From contig NC_092336.1 in NCBI RefSeq assembly GCF_046630445.1, positions 204,137,001 to 204,201,000 of the forward strand: DNA of 64,000 nt, written 5' to 3'. The DNA is from Rutidosis leptorrhynchoides (Eukaryota; Streptophyta; Magnoliopsida; Asterales; Asteraceae). The notes under the pieces were generated by a model. It searched no databases. It saw only the letters and a program-made list of their open reading frames with translations, and was not told the origin of the DNA. The stretch's first letter is position 1. Each line of letters opens with the position of its first letter. The position numbers and the translations under genes are program-made. Shown here one piece after another: positions 45,817-58,023 of this stretch.

Positions 45817-46490
45817 TTATATTTTCCAAGCCATCTTCAACTTGTGCACGTGAGGAGACTCTTTAAACTTCACCGACATCAACTTTAATCTCACAGCTCC
45901 AAAGATGATGTTGAAAACCTGGGTTGGATTTCTTGATTCCCCTCGAAACAACCTTGCATTACGTTCTTGCCATACGAAATATACCGTTGCTGCGAACACA
46001 ATTTTAGCAACTATGACTCGAGCCACTTTACTTTTGGCAACCGACAAAAGCTGTTGAACAATCTCTTTCCATTTGTTGCCAATACCCGAAATATCAATGA
46101 GCCGCTTCACCCTTTCCCAGACCTCCAATGAAAATTTGCATTCAAAAAATAGATGGTTATGAGAATCATGTTGTAACTTACATAACGAGCAAAGCAACAA
46201 ATTCGCATCTACTACATCCCAATCCTTCATCTTGTCTTGAGTCTTTAGCTTCTCTTTAACAAGTAACCAAGTAATAAAGGAATGACACGGGATCGCATTA
46301 GCAAACCAAACAAATTCGGGCCAATCAACCTTTGATGCATGTGGACGGATAGATTCCCATGCTTGTTTAGTAGAGAACTCTACTAGGCTTCCATCATGTG
46401 TCTTCCAAAATAATTTATCACTCTCATCTCTGTTAGGAATCAGCACATTTAGTAACATAGGGAATTTTATGGTCCATTGATTAGGCCGTT
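45817..46490 (-). pseudogene. LINE ORF2 C-terminus, zf-RVT domain
   Basis: Encodes the plant LINE zinc-binding tail: QWTIKFPMLLNVLIPNRDESDKLFW, STKQAWESIRP, DWPEFVWFANAIPCHSFITWLLVKEKLKTQDKM, LCSLCKLQHDSHNHLFFECKFSLEVWERV, VYFVWQERNARLF. The CX2C..HX3-5HXXXXC pattern is visible. Upstream it is cut by solo LTR J at 46490; dropping J and one 5-bp target copy restores the frame to the segment at 58024. Confidence 0.9.
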
Positions 46491-48285
46491 TGTAACATCC
46501 CGCCTTTTTCCGTTTACTTTTCCGTTTAACTATTTAAATTGTTACGCGTTTTAAAAATATCTCGTTTAGGTAATTCACGCACCCGCAACTGAACTCGAGG
46601 GACTAGTTTCGCCAAAATGCCAAAGAGGTGACTAGCATTTGACTAGTCAACCCACCTCCTCTTTCTTTTCCATTTCATTTTCCTTTTTCTTTCAATACTT
46701 TCCAATTTTCTCACATTTCTCCATTTCAAGAATCATCATCTAAATCCAAGCTAGCGGGTGTCATGCAAAACAAATTACATATTTGGAATTCTTGCAACTT
46801 CCTCTTCGATTCCATACCAATTTCATTACATTTGGGTAACTTTCTAAAATCAATAGATTTTGTGTTCTTGATGTTTTTAACTTATAAAGTTGTTAGTTAG
46901 TGTCTATGGCTCAAGTCTAACATGAATATATAATTTATATGTTCGATTTTGTTATTTGAAGTAAATAGCATGAACATAAACTTTGGTGTGTTTGATTTGG
47001 TAATTTAGTTGTTTGAATGATGTTAAATGTTATAAATGCATGTATTAAATGTGTTCCTAACATCGCTAGCTTCAATTTGATGTGTAGGTTGTTTTAGAAA
47101 ACTTCATAAACATGATTAGTGATTTTGATGTTGTTGGTTAGGGTTTGATAGAATTGAATGTGAACATTTAATGCATTGAAAGCCATGAATTATTGTTAGT
47201 AAGTAGTTAGTTATATTGTATGCTTGATTATCTACAAAACGGCGTGTTTTATATATGCATTAAATGCCCGAATCATAAATTTGCACTTGTAAAATTTGAA
47301 GTATTAAATGTGTGCATTGATTGATCATTTGATTTGAAAAGTCGATTATTGCAAATAATGTTTTTGGTTGGTGAAATGTGTTTAGTTGGGTTCCTTGTCA
47401 AATTAGCTTTCTAACGATATAAGGTGCGAGTTCTAAGTGTTAGCGGTTTGTAAAATATGCTTGAAAGAGTTTTGATTTGGGACTTGAACAATTGAGACTG
47501 ACCAGGTACCAGCACACGACCAATGCCGCGGCGCCGCAATCCTGGGTCGCGGCGCGACCTAAGCCATGCCCAGGTTCTGACCTCCTTGGTCAAAATAAGA
47601 AAAATGTTTGGCACGCTATGGACCTCCGATGCACATGAGACTTGTTCTATCATGCTTATATATGAAAAAAAACCTCAGAAAAATAGTTCGGGACCCGACC
47701 CGAACGTGTTGACTTTTTTGTTGACTTTGACCGACCAAAGTTTGACTTTTTGTCAAACTTAACCAAATGATTATGCAACCTTCCTAGCTTGTTTCTATAC
47801 TTGTATCTTGCATGAAACTTGACAAATTGATTCACATGCTACATAATCGAGTCGTAACGAGCCATAGGACTAATTGAACATCTTTGACCTATCTTGTTTA
47901 CCGTTATTGATACGACCTATTTGTTTAGGTTAAGACTAGAATTATCCTTTGCACACGTTACTTTGTGAAGTACTTTTCATACGTGCACTCAAGGTGAGAT
48001 CATAGTCCCATCTTTCAAACAACTTTTATGCTTTAAACTATGGGATGAGAAACATATACGTATCATACTTTTACACATTGAACATAAGTACGAAAACGAA
48101 CATTCCACATACGGGTTTGAACGAAAATCCTCAATTCAATTATCATTAGTTACACTTGCAGGGTGTAAACGTTAACTTATATTATGTGATCACATGGGCT
48201 TAACGAGCCTCATTCGGACGGTTAGCTACCGTTAGCGGATGAAATATATTTTCGGGTCTAGTGTATGTTCTAACACTACGCAAAG

Positions 48286-50455
48286 TGTAACAACCCAACC
48301 CGTAATCCATACGATAAATTTTTTTTTTTATACAACACAATTACACGCCAAATAATTGTGTAACCCATTTCACGAGTTCCATTTAAAACGCACAACAATT
48401 AGTTGTTTACAAAAGGCACGAGGGCCACGAATAAAGTTTAGTACAAGTTTGACCCATTACTATTGATAGTTTACAATCTAAACAACACTTCGAGCATGGT
48501 TTAGGACTAAACTACCCAAAACGCTAGGCCAACATTGAAACTCCGACAAAGCATCATCACGGGATGCCTAATGTCCGATAACCCCCTTGCCCTTAACTGC
48601 GCCTGCATCTAAAAAGATAAACAACGAGAGGGTAAGCTAACGCTTAGTGAATGCAATAATTATACACATACATATATAATCTACTTACATGCAATCACAT
48701 ACACAATTACCTCATACACGCTAGCAATTTAAAAGGCATACCAACGCAAGGCATAACGCTAAATCTCCAAGACCACAAGCTAGCACAACGAAAGCATATA
48801 TAACTCGAACAATATAATATGCTACACTAAAACACATAACCATGGTTAACCAATAGTACAAGGGAATGGTACTTTGAATTTCCCATCGGTGTTCCCAACA
48901 ACCGTTAGTGTACAATGAAATATATCACTAACCCCTGAGTGGTATCGAACGCCCGAACTTTAAACCCACCCGTCACGTGTAATGTGGTATCGAACGCCCG
49001 AACTTTAAACCCACACTTCACTCCCACACACATATATGACATGGTATCGAACGCCCGAACTTTAAACCCATATCAAATAATGACTCGATGTGGTATCGAT
49101 CGCCCGAACTTAAAACCTACATCGAATCTCGTACAAGTAAATACATTATATACACACATGTATAATCATTCCACTCACCTCAAGACTCTTGTGGAAGCTA
49201 ACCGAGCTTGCAAACCTTCAATGTAACGTACCTATTACATTATACATTTATTAAAATGCAAACTAGTTGAATTAAATGCCAACCACAACTCTTGAGCATT
49301 TAATGACCCGTTTGCATTAAATGACTCAACTACACCAAAACCGCCCATTAATGGCCATGCCTCGTCATAAATCACTAGAAGCTAGTGATTAGGGTTTAAT
49401 AACATCAACTAACATAAACTTGGTGTATTTCATAACCATTTCACCCGATTAGGTCAACTAGTGCTCTTTTGACTCTTTGACTTACAAATCAAGTCAAACT
49501 TACACAATAACAACCCTTTCATCATTTTAAAAGTGCATTAATGACTAAAAACATCATTTAGCACTTACAACCTCAAATCACAAGACCAAACCCTAGATAA
49601 TAGCTATTTAGGGTTTCTTTTCAACAATCCAACCCAAAACCCACCCATTTAACCCTCAAATGGGTCACACTAGTTTCATATGAACCAAACCCTAGTTTAA
49701 ACTAGTTAAAACTCGAGACTTAGAGTTAGAACTTACCAAGACTATAAACGTGTAGCTAGAGATACGATGAACAACTTTAATTCTCGCTTCTAGGATTGAT
49801 TCACAAAACTTCACCTTCAAATCTTAAATTTAAAGTAAGTGGGTTTTAGGATTTGAGAGGAAATTAAGAAAGAAAAAGGAAAAGAAATGAGAAATGAAGA
49901 AAAAGTGGTTGATATTAAAGGCTCCATCCAGATCTACACGCGAAAAGACCAATTTTCCCTTAAACCCTATATAAATTAAGCAGAATTCGGAGTCAGAATT
50001 GCAGATGTGTCGCGGCGCGGCTCCTTTGTCGCGGCGCGACATAAAGAAGGAAAAACCACCCTTCTTAACTCAAGTTCTGATCTGGTTTCGCTTTGTTTGT
50101 CGCGGCGCGGACCCGTTTGTCGCGGCACGGCGTTAGCCTAGGTCTGGTCACTTCGACAATTAAACATGAATCAAGGGTTCAAACACAAACACAACAACTT
50201 TCACCATTCCTATGCACGTCTATACCTCAACCTTAAGTCTCACATGACTCGACGCCAAACACGACACATTCATATACGCGTACACGCACGCATTTGAATA
50301 TACCTATATATATATATATACACACACACATATACATATATGCACTTACACCTAACCAACACTTTAGTTCATCTAATCACATAACGAGTAGGTTATAAGC
50401 GTACTATTGATTAAATACGTACCTTTGGATGCGCACGGGAAAACGGGGTGTTACA
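48286..50455 (-). mobile_element. 3' LTR of Gypsy C
   Basis: 2170 bp, TGTAACAACCC to GGGTGTTACA. Left flank caaag (48281-48285). Differs from the 5' LTR at roughly 45-50 positions by eye plus a (TA)n expansion. A TATA box AATTTATATAGG lies at 49967-49978 (minus), with CGCGGCGCGG words about 35-160 bases upstream of it. Confidence 0.93.
48898..49130 (-). repeat. Hairpin array in C's 3' LTR
   Basis: Four units share the core tatcgaacgcccgaactt, flanked by unit-specific complementary arms: GAGTGG/CCACCC-like, ATGTGG/CCACA (48982-49015), CATGG/CCATA, and CGATGTGG/CCTACATCG (49086-49124). A separate GTTAGTG/CACTAAC stem precedes them (about 48903-48931). The position corresponds to the G array at 13084-13393, but the cores are unrelated. 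Confidence 0.7.
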
Positions 50456-50858
50456 ACTCTCCCCCACTTAAATCGGAGCGCGTCCTCGCGATCCAAGTCG
50501 CATGACACGAGGGAAGATAAACCAACACAAATTCTTCGGGCTCCCAAGTAAACTCGGAACCTTTACTACGATGCCATTGGACCTTAAAGGTCCTCACCTC
50601 TATGTTACGCAACATTTTTACCTTCTCATCGAGTATAGCAATCGGCTCTTCAACGTATTCTAACTTGTTGTTTAGCTCAATTTCGTCTAAAGGCATCCAT
50701 GAAGAATCATCCGCAAGACACTTTCGGAGATGGGAAACATGAAATGAATTATGGATCCCCGCAAGCTCTTCGGGTAATTCCAAACGATACGCAACTTCAC
50801 CAACACGAGCTAAAATCTTAAACGGCCCAATAAACCGAGGAGCTAACTTTCCCCGTTT
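50451..50858 (-). pseudogene. Integrase tail and chromodomain of Gypsy C
   Basis: After the TGA at about 50859 the frame continues with [47 protein letters not shown], then the chromodomain [30 protein letters not shown]. The last codons read through the PPT and end on a TAA at 50451-50453, inside the 3' LTR. Confidence 0.88.
50456..50469 (-). promoter_or_regulatory. Polypurine tract of Gypsy C
   Basis: The minus strand reads AAGTGGGGGAGAGT next to the 3' LTR. It also codes for the end of Pol (Ser-Gly-Gly-Glu). Confidence 0.85.
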
Positions 50859-51635
50859 TCAAAAACGAATAATACCCTTCCATGGCGAAACCTTAAGCAT
50901 CACTATATCGCCTTCTTCAAATTCGATCGGTCGCCTACGTTTATCGACGTAAGACTTTTGTCTATCTTGCGTCGCCTTTAAACGGGCCCGAATCATATCG
51001 ATTTTGCTATTTGTCTCCAATACCAAGTCGGTGCTCCCGACTTCCCTTTGTCCCACTTCACCCCAACAAATCGGGGTTCGACACCTCCTACCGTATAACA
51101 TCTCATATGGTGGCATTCCAATACTAGAGTGAAAACTATTATTGTACGAAAATTCCACCAACGGTAAATGTTCATCCCAACTACCACCAAAATCTATAAT
51201 ACACGCACGTAACATATCTTCCAACGTTTGATTCGTGCGTTCGGTTTGACCATCCGTTTGAGGATGATACGCCGTACTCATATTCACCCTCGTACCCATG
51301 TCTTCATGAAACTTCTTCCAAAATCGAGAAGTAAAACGCGTGTCCCGATCCGAAACAATAGACGCGGGAACGCCATGTCTCGATATCACCTCTTTAATGA
51401 ACATCTTCGCGAGTGCCTCCGACGATATTGCTTCTTTAATAGGAAGAAACAACGCACTCTTCGTCAATCTATCGACAATCACCCAAATAGTGTCAAATTG
51501 GGTTCTCGGCAACTTGGTAATAAAATCCATGGTAATATGCTCCCACTTCCACATCGGAATTTCTAGCGGTTACAACTTACCATACGGCTTTTGGTGTTCG
51601 GCTTTAACTTGGAAACACGTGACGCATTGCTCAAC
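50859..51635 (-). pseudogene. Integrase of Gypsy C
   Basis: The catalytic core shows D in [12 protein letters not shown] in VSDRDTRF and E in GQTERT, followed by QKSYVDKRRRPIEFEEGD. The frame is bounded by TAA stops (about 51636, and before PLEIP near 51567) and TGA (50859), all in the same frame as the rest of pol. Confidence 0.9.
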
Positions 51636-52784
51636 TTACTTAACAACGTCGCGTTTCATGCCCGGCCACCAATAATCTTTCTTCAAATCGAGGTACATCT
51701 TTGTCGCACCCGGATGAATAGAATATTTAGACTTATGCGCTTCATCAAGAAGCACCTTTCGGAAATCACCCATCTTTGGCACCCATACTCTTTCTTGAAA
51801 AGACAACAACCCGCGCGAACCCATAGTAATGGATTCCGATTGCCCCACGATTCGTTCCGCATGCTTGTTGTGAACGTAAGCCTCTATTTGAACTTCACCA
51901 AGCTTTTCGAGAAAGTCGTTAGTAATTGCCACCCGCAATAAACCTACACGTGTCGCCGGATGTTGACTCTTTCGACTCAACGCATCCGCAACCACGTTCG
52001 CTTTACCCGGGTGGTAAAGTATCTCACAATCATAGTCTTTCACCACATCCATCCATCTACGTTGACGATAATTCAAATCCTGTTGATCAAAAAGATGTTT
52101 CAAACTCTTGTGATCCGAATAAATCGTACACTTGACACCATACAAGTAATGGCGCCAAATTTTCAAAGCATGGACCACCGCCGCTAATTCTAGATCATGA
52201 GTCGGGTATCTCTTTTCATGTTCCTTTAATTGGCGAGAGGCGTAAGTGATGACTTTACCTCGTTGCATTAGAACACACCCGAGTCCATTCAAAGAAGCAT
52301 CACAATAGACCGTCATATCATCTACACCTTCCGGCAATACTAAGACTGGAGCTTTACACAATTTCTCTTTCAATAATTGAAAAGCGATTTCTTGCTCGTT
52401 TTCCCAATTAAAACTCGCGTTCTTCCTCGTCAATTTCGTCAATGGAGAAGCAATTTTAGAAAAGTCTTGGAAAAACCGACGATAGTAACCGGCCAATCCG
52501 AGAAAACTTCGAATTTCCGTAGGCGTAGTCGGTCGTCCCCAATCCTTCAGCGTCTCTATCTTCCCCGGATCTACTTGAATACCAACCTTGTTCACAATAT
52601 GGCCAAGGAATTGGACCTCCCTTAGCCAAAATTCACATTTTGAGAATTTAGCATACAACTTCTCTTTTCTCAACGTCTTCAATACTTCGCGCAAGTGGTG
52701 TTCATGTTCCGTCATGCTCTTAGAATAGACAAGAATATCGTCAATGAACACAATTACCGACTTGTCCAACATAGGTTGGCACAC
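51636..52784 (-). pseudogene. RT catalytic half, RNase H and integrase HHCC of Gypsy C
   Basis: [10 protein letters not shown] (catalytic aspartates present), [15 protein letters not shown], RNase [17 protein letters not shown] and [12 protein letters not shown], and the beginning of the integrase zinc domain ([27 protein letters not shown]). It follows an in-frame TGA at about 52785 (DLMN-stop-VCQ) and ends in TAA 51636. Confidence 0.92.
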
Positions 52785-54752
52785 TCAGTTCATAAGATCC
52801 ATGAATGTCGTCGGTGAATTCGTAAGACCAAAAGGCATAACCACAAATTCAAAATGCCTGTAACGCGTTCGAAAGGCCGTTTTCTCGATATCTTCTTCAC
52901 GGACCCGCATTTGATGATAGCCGGACCGTAGGTCAATTTTAGAGAAGTACGTAGCACCTTGAAGTTGGTCGAATAAATCGTCTATCCTAGGAAATGGATA
53001 ACGATTCTTGATCGTCACCTTGTTCAACTCCCGATAGTCGATACACATCCGCATACTTCCATCCTTCTTTTTCATGAATAAAACCGGAGCACCCCATGGC
53101 GAAGCACTCGGTCGAATAAAACCCTTCTCAAGTAACTCTTGAATTTGATTCAACAATTCTTGCATTTTTGTCGGTGCTAAACGGTACGGAGTTTTAGCAA
53201 TGGGAGTAGCTCCCGGAACCAACTCAATGCGAAATTCGACTTGTCTTTCTGCCGGAACACCCGGTAACTCATCCGGAAAAACATCTTCAAACTCACTTAC
53301 CACCGGAATTTCATGAATGGGTGGTGGCTCATCACGAGTATCAACAACATGAGCAAGGAAAACTATTCCACCGGTAACAACGAGTCGACGTGCCCGTGCA
53401 AAAGTGCATATCGGCACCGATCTCCTTCGTTTATCACCATGAATAATTAACTCTCCCCCACTTGGGGTCTTCACACGAATAGATTTTTCATGGCACGCAA
53501 TATCGGCTCTATTGTGATTGAGCCAATCCATACCAACCACGATATCAAAATCACCCAACGTCATCGGAATGAGATCAATATTAAAGTTCTCGGAACCAAA
53601 CACAACATTACAATTCTTACACACATCGACCACTAGCACCGTCTTGCCATCTGCTATTTCGACTTCTACCGGACGACTTAACTTAGCTAACAGTTTATTA
53701 AGTTTAGGCACAAATTTTGGAGACACAAACGATAAATTTGCACCGCTATCAAATAGAATCCTTGCCGAATTAGAGTTAACCATGAAAGTACCTGAAACGA
53801 CTTCATTGGATTGCTTGGCTTCGTCATTAGTCATCAAATAATTACGTCCCCTAGCCGACCCCGCCGCCTTCTCCATTCTTTTAACATGATCATTTCGGAG
53901 TTCGGGGCACTCCGACTTTCGGTGCCCTTCTTTTTGACAATTAAAACACGTGATTGTATTAGTAGACGGTTTTGGGCAATCACGGGAGTAGTGACCCTTT
54001 TGCCCACAATTGAAACATGTGACCATGTGACCGCTAGAAACACCCCTCTTCACGCTACCAACACTTTCGGATGCTCCCCTACTCTTCTTGTTTGAAAAAT
54101 TAGAAGCTTCAAACTTTCGTTTACTCAGCGCATAACTAACCGGACTCGGAGCTTGCGCTTCAAACCCCTTCGCCACCGCCAAAAGCTTAGCAAAGGTCTC
54201 AACATGACCAATACTAATTTTACCCTTCAAATCATCTCTAAGGGTCGCATGAAAGTCTTCCATTAACAATTGATCATTCCCCACATACTCGGGGCAAAAA
54301 CGAGCCTTAGCGAGAAAGTTGGTTTTAAGAGTGTTTAGGTCCAAAGACCCTTGACGCATGTTCCTTAACTCGTTGCACAATTTGGAAAGATCCGCTTGCG
54401 TACGATATTCGAGGAAAAACTCCTTCTTGAACTCCGCCCAAGACAACCCCACAAAGGCCGCATCACCCACCATATCAATTTTACCATCGAGCCAATCTTT
54501 AGCATGGCCCCTCAACAAACTAATAGCAAGTCTAGTCATCTTCTCGGATGGGCACTCGGTCGTGCGAAAACAACCTTCAACATCGGAGATCCAAGCCGCA
54601 CTTTTCATGGGGTCGGGATCCCCGTGAAAGTGAGGAGGCTTAGTCGCCAAGAAGTTCGTATAGCTAAACTCTAGTTCGCCCACATTTTGAGGTCTAGGAA
54701 ACCTCCTTTCAACTTCTTCTTTAACGGCATTAGTCATCCGTTCTTGAATCAT
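52785..54752 (-). pseudogene. Gag, protease and N-terminal RT of Gypsy C
   Basis: Gag core from Met 54752 ([30 protein letters not shown]), two zinc knuckles [14 protein letters not shown] and [14 protein letters not shown], protease with [11 protein letters not shown], and RT through [29 protein letters not shown] to [17 protein letters not shown]. The true Gag start is about 54926, in a frame broken by small indels near 54770-54900. Same family as G's gag by the shared blocks. Confidence 0.92.
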
Positions 54753-55049
54753 ATCGACAATTTGTTCCGAACCGACTCTTCGAATATTTGTTTAACCCTT
54801 CGTGAGAAAACCGAAACATAGTTTTCTAAAGCGGTCTCAATCTTGGTAGTCATCTCATCTTCCTCCACATGAGAGGGACCACCATTGCCATTCGTATTCG
54901 TTTCTATTTCTCGTCTTCATTCTAAAGATTAAAAATGGATTAGACATCACCAATAATTTAATACACATATATACCTATGCATATGTCCGCACACACACCA
55001 CATCTAGCTCGATACTTGTTGCACATCCTTGCTTGACTTGACTTGCAAC

Positions 55050-55078
55050 CGTAATAGTGGTCGCGACTCACTATTACG
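55050..55078 (-). promoter_or_regulatory. Leader hairpin of element C
   Basis: CGTAATAGTG (55050-55059) pairs perfectly with CACTATTACG (55069-55078), with a 9-base loop gtcgcgact. Compared with G (12096-12124), two base pairs changed on both arms (T-A to C-G and G-C to A-T), and one further position became a mismatch in G. Confidence 0.6.
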
Positions 55079-55306
55079 CTCACATGCCGTGCCATGCTCA
55101 AAAGTGTCACAACCATCTTGCTCGATGTTCAAAACAATGACACATGATTAGTAACATCATAACATAGCATAGTTGTTCACTTATGCATCAAAGAACTAAT
55201 CAAACCCCGCACGGACCCGTAGTCCTACAAGTCCCGCATATAATTCCACAACACAAAAGTCTAAGTCTAGGCGCCTATCTCAAGTCACCTAAATCCCTCA
55301 GACCAT

Positions 55307-55318
55307 GCTCTGATACTA
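55307..55318 (-). promoter_or_regulatory. Primer binding site of Gypsy C
   Basis: The minus strand reads TAGTATCAGAGC, one base from the tRNA-Met type site, two bases inside the 5' LTR. Confidence 0.85.
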
Positions 55319-55320
55319 CT

Positions 55321-57333
55321 TGTAACAACCCAACCGGTAATCCATACGATAATTTTTTTTTATACAACACAATTACACGCCAAATAATTGTGTAACCCAT
55401 TTCACGAGTTCCATTTAAAACGCACAACAATTAGTTGTTTACAAAAGGCGCGAGGGCCACGAATAAAGTTTAGTACAAGTTTGACCCATTACTATTGATA
55501 GTTTACAATCCAAACGACATTCGAGCATGGTTTGGGACTAAACTACCCAAAACGTTAGGCCAACATCGAAACTCCGACAAAGCATCATCACGGGACGCCT
55601 AATGTCCGATAACCCCCTTGCCCTTAACTGCGCCTGCATCTAAAAAGATAAACAACGAGAGGGTAAGCTAACGCTTAGTGAATGCAATAATTATACACAT
55701 ACATATATAATCTACTTACATGCAATCACATACACAATTACCTCATACACGCTGGTAATTTAAAAGGCATACCAACGCAAGGCATAACGCTAAATCTCCA
55801 AGACCACAAGCTAGCACAACGAAAGCATATATAACTCGAACAATATAATATGCTACACTAAAACACATAACCATGGTTAACCAATAGTACAAGGGAATGG
55901 TACTTCGAATTTCCCATCGGTGTTCCCAACAACCGTTAGTGTACAATGAAATATATCACTAACCCCTGAGTGGTATCGAACGCCCGAACTTTAAACCCAC
56001 CCGTCACGTGTAATGTGGTATCGAACGCCCGAACTTTAAACCCACACTTCACTCCTACACACATATATGACATGGTATCGAACGCCCGAACTTTAAACCC
56101 ATATCAAATAATGACTCGATGTGGTATCGATCGCCCGAACTTAAAACCCACATCGAATCTCGTACAAGTAAATACATTATATACACACATGTATAATCAT
56201 TCCACTCACCTCAAGACTCTTGTGGAAGCTAACCGAGCTTGCAAACCTTCAATGTAACGTACCTATTACATTATGCATTTATTAACATGCAAACTAGTTG
56301 AATTAAATGCCAACCACAACCCTTGAGCATTTAATGACCCGTTTGCATTAAATGACTCAACTACACCAAAACCGCCCATTAATGGCCATGCCTCGTCATA
56401 AATCACTAGAAGCTAGTGATTAGGGTTTAATAACATCAACTAACATAAACTTGGTGTATTTCATAACCATTTCAACCGATTAGGTCAACTAGTGTTATTT
56501 TGACTCTTTGACTTACAAATCAAGTCAAACTTACACAATAACAACCCTTTCATCATTTTAAAAGTGCATTAATGACTACCAACATCATTTAGCACTTACA
56601 ACCACAAATCACAAGACCAAACCCTAGATAATAGCTATTTAGGGTTTCTTTTCAACAATCCAACCCAAAACCCACCCATTTAACCCTCAAATGGGTCACA
56701 CTAGTTTCATATGAACCAAACCGTAGTTTAAACTAGTTAAAAATCTAGACTTAGAGTTAGAACTTACCAAGACTATGAACGTGTAGCTAGAGATACGATG
56801 AACAACTTTAATTCTCGCTTCTAGGATTGATTCACAAAACTTCACCTTCAAATCTTAAATTTAAACTAAGTGGGTTTTAGGATTTGAGAGGAAATTAAGA
56901 AAGAAAAAGGAAAAGAAATGAGAAATGAAGAATAAGTGGTTGATATTAAAGGCTCCATCCAGATCTACACGCGAAAAGACTAATTTGCCCCTAAACCCTA
57001 TATAAATTAAGCAGAATTCGGAGTCAGAATTGCAGATGTGTCGCGGCGCGGCTCCTTTGTTGCGGCGCGACATAAAGAAGGAAAAACCACCCTTCTTAAC
57101 TCAAGTTCTGATCTGGTTTCGCTTTGTTTGTCGCGGCGCGGACCCGTTTGTCGCGGCGCGGCATTAGCCTAGGTCTGGCCGCTTCGACAATTAAACATGA
57201 ATCAAGGGTTCAAACACAAACACAACAACTTTCACCCTTCCTATGCACGTCTATACCTCAACCTTAAGTCTCACACGACTCGGCGCCAAACACGACACAT
57301 TCATATACGCGTACACACACGCATTTGAATATA

Positions 57334-57415
<82 letters not shown>

Positions 57416-57540
57416 TATGCATATATGCACTTACACCTAACCAACACTTTAGTTCAGCTAATCACATAACGAGTAGGTTATAAGCGTACTATTGATTAAA
57501 TACGTACCTTTGGACGCGCACACGAAAACGGGGTATTAAA
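55321..57540 (-). mobile_element. 5' LTR of Gypsy C
   Basis: 2220 bp; ends gggtattaaa instead of gggtgttaca, so the terminal CA is mutated. TSD copy taaag at 57541-57545. It is longer than its partner by the (TA)n tract at about 57336-57400. TATA box 56998-57009 (minus). The hairpin array repeats at about 55929-56155, here with the last stem perfect (CGATGTGG 56117-56124, CCACATCG 56148-56155). Confidence 0.92.
57336..57400. repeat. (TA)n expansion in C's 5' LTR
   Basis: About 32 TA units, against about 9 in the same place of the 3' LTR (50306-50320). It accounts for nearly all of the length difference between the LTRs. Confidence 0.93.
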
Positions 57541-58023
57541 TAAAGGGTGCAAAACAGTTAAGTTTGATAATTGGGTGCCCGCGAAACAAATAACAACTTT
57601 GGAATGCAAATGATTTTGATAATCATATTATATTAAATCTTGTGGTTCAAATGCAACGTTTACTAAAACACCTATGATTTCACCAACGTTTTCGTTGACA
57701 GTTTTCTATATGTTTTCTCAGGTCCTTGAACGCTACTTGATACATGCTTCCGCACTCTTTTTGATACTTGCTTGGATGTCGAGTATACATGCATAGTTGG
57801 AGCGTCTTTTGACTACTTTAAATTGTGTCGTATAGGTTTCATTTGTACGTTAAACATTGTAATGTAACTAGTCTTTTGAACTACATTTGTAAACTTGAAA
57901 CATCCTTTTACTTATGAAATGAATGCGACATATTTTGGTCAAACGTCACGTTAAAGACTTATGACCACGCAACGGGACCTAAGTAGTCGGCGCCATCAAA
58001 CATGATTTGGTCGGGTCACTACA

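Larger units (their letters stand above)
48286..57540 (-). mobile_element. Gypsy element C, chromodomain type, decayed
   Basis: LTRs 48286-50455 and 55321-57540, TSD caaag/taaag (48281-48285, 57541-57545), PBS, PPT and a collinear gag-pol with several in-frame stops. It was inserted in solo LTR J. LTR divergence of roughly 2% makes it older than A. Confidence 0.93.
46491..58023 (-). mobile_element. Solo LTR J (interrupted by Gypsy C)
   Basis: The ends are TGTAACATCCC and GGGTCACTACA. J's own sequence is 46491-48285 plus 57546-58023, about 2.27 kb, with no internal region. The TSD is decayed (ccgtt 46486-46490 and ccaat 58024-58028), but the LINE frame reads through correctly when J and one copy are ignored. 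J holds CGCGGCG words at 47525-47560 and no ORF. Confidence 0.75.

Noticed and set aside
48939-49226. Repeat peptide frame (VSNARTLNP), also at 55970-56257
   Set aside because: It is the hairpin array in C's LTRs read as protein; the same frame in both LTRs is due to their common origin.
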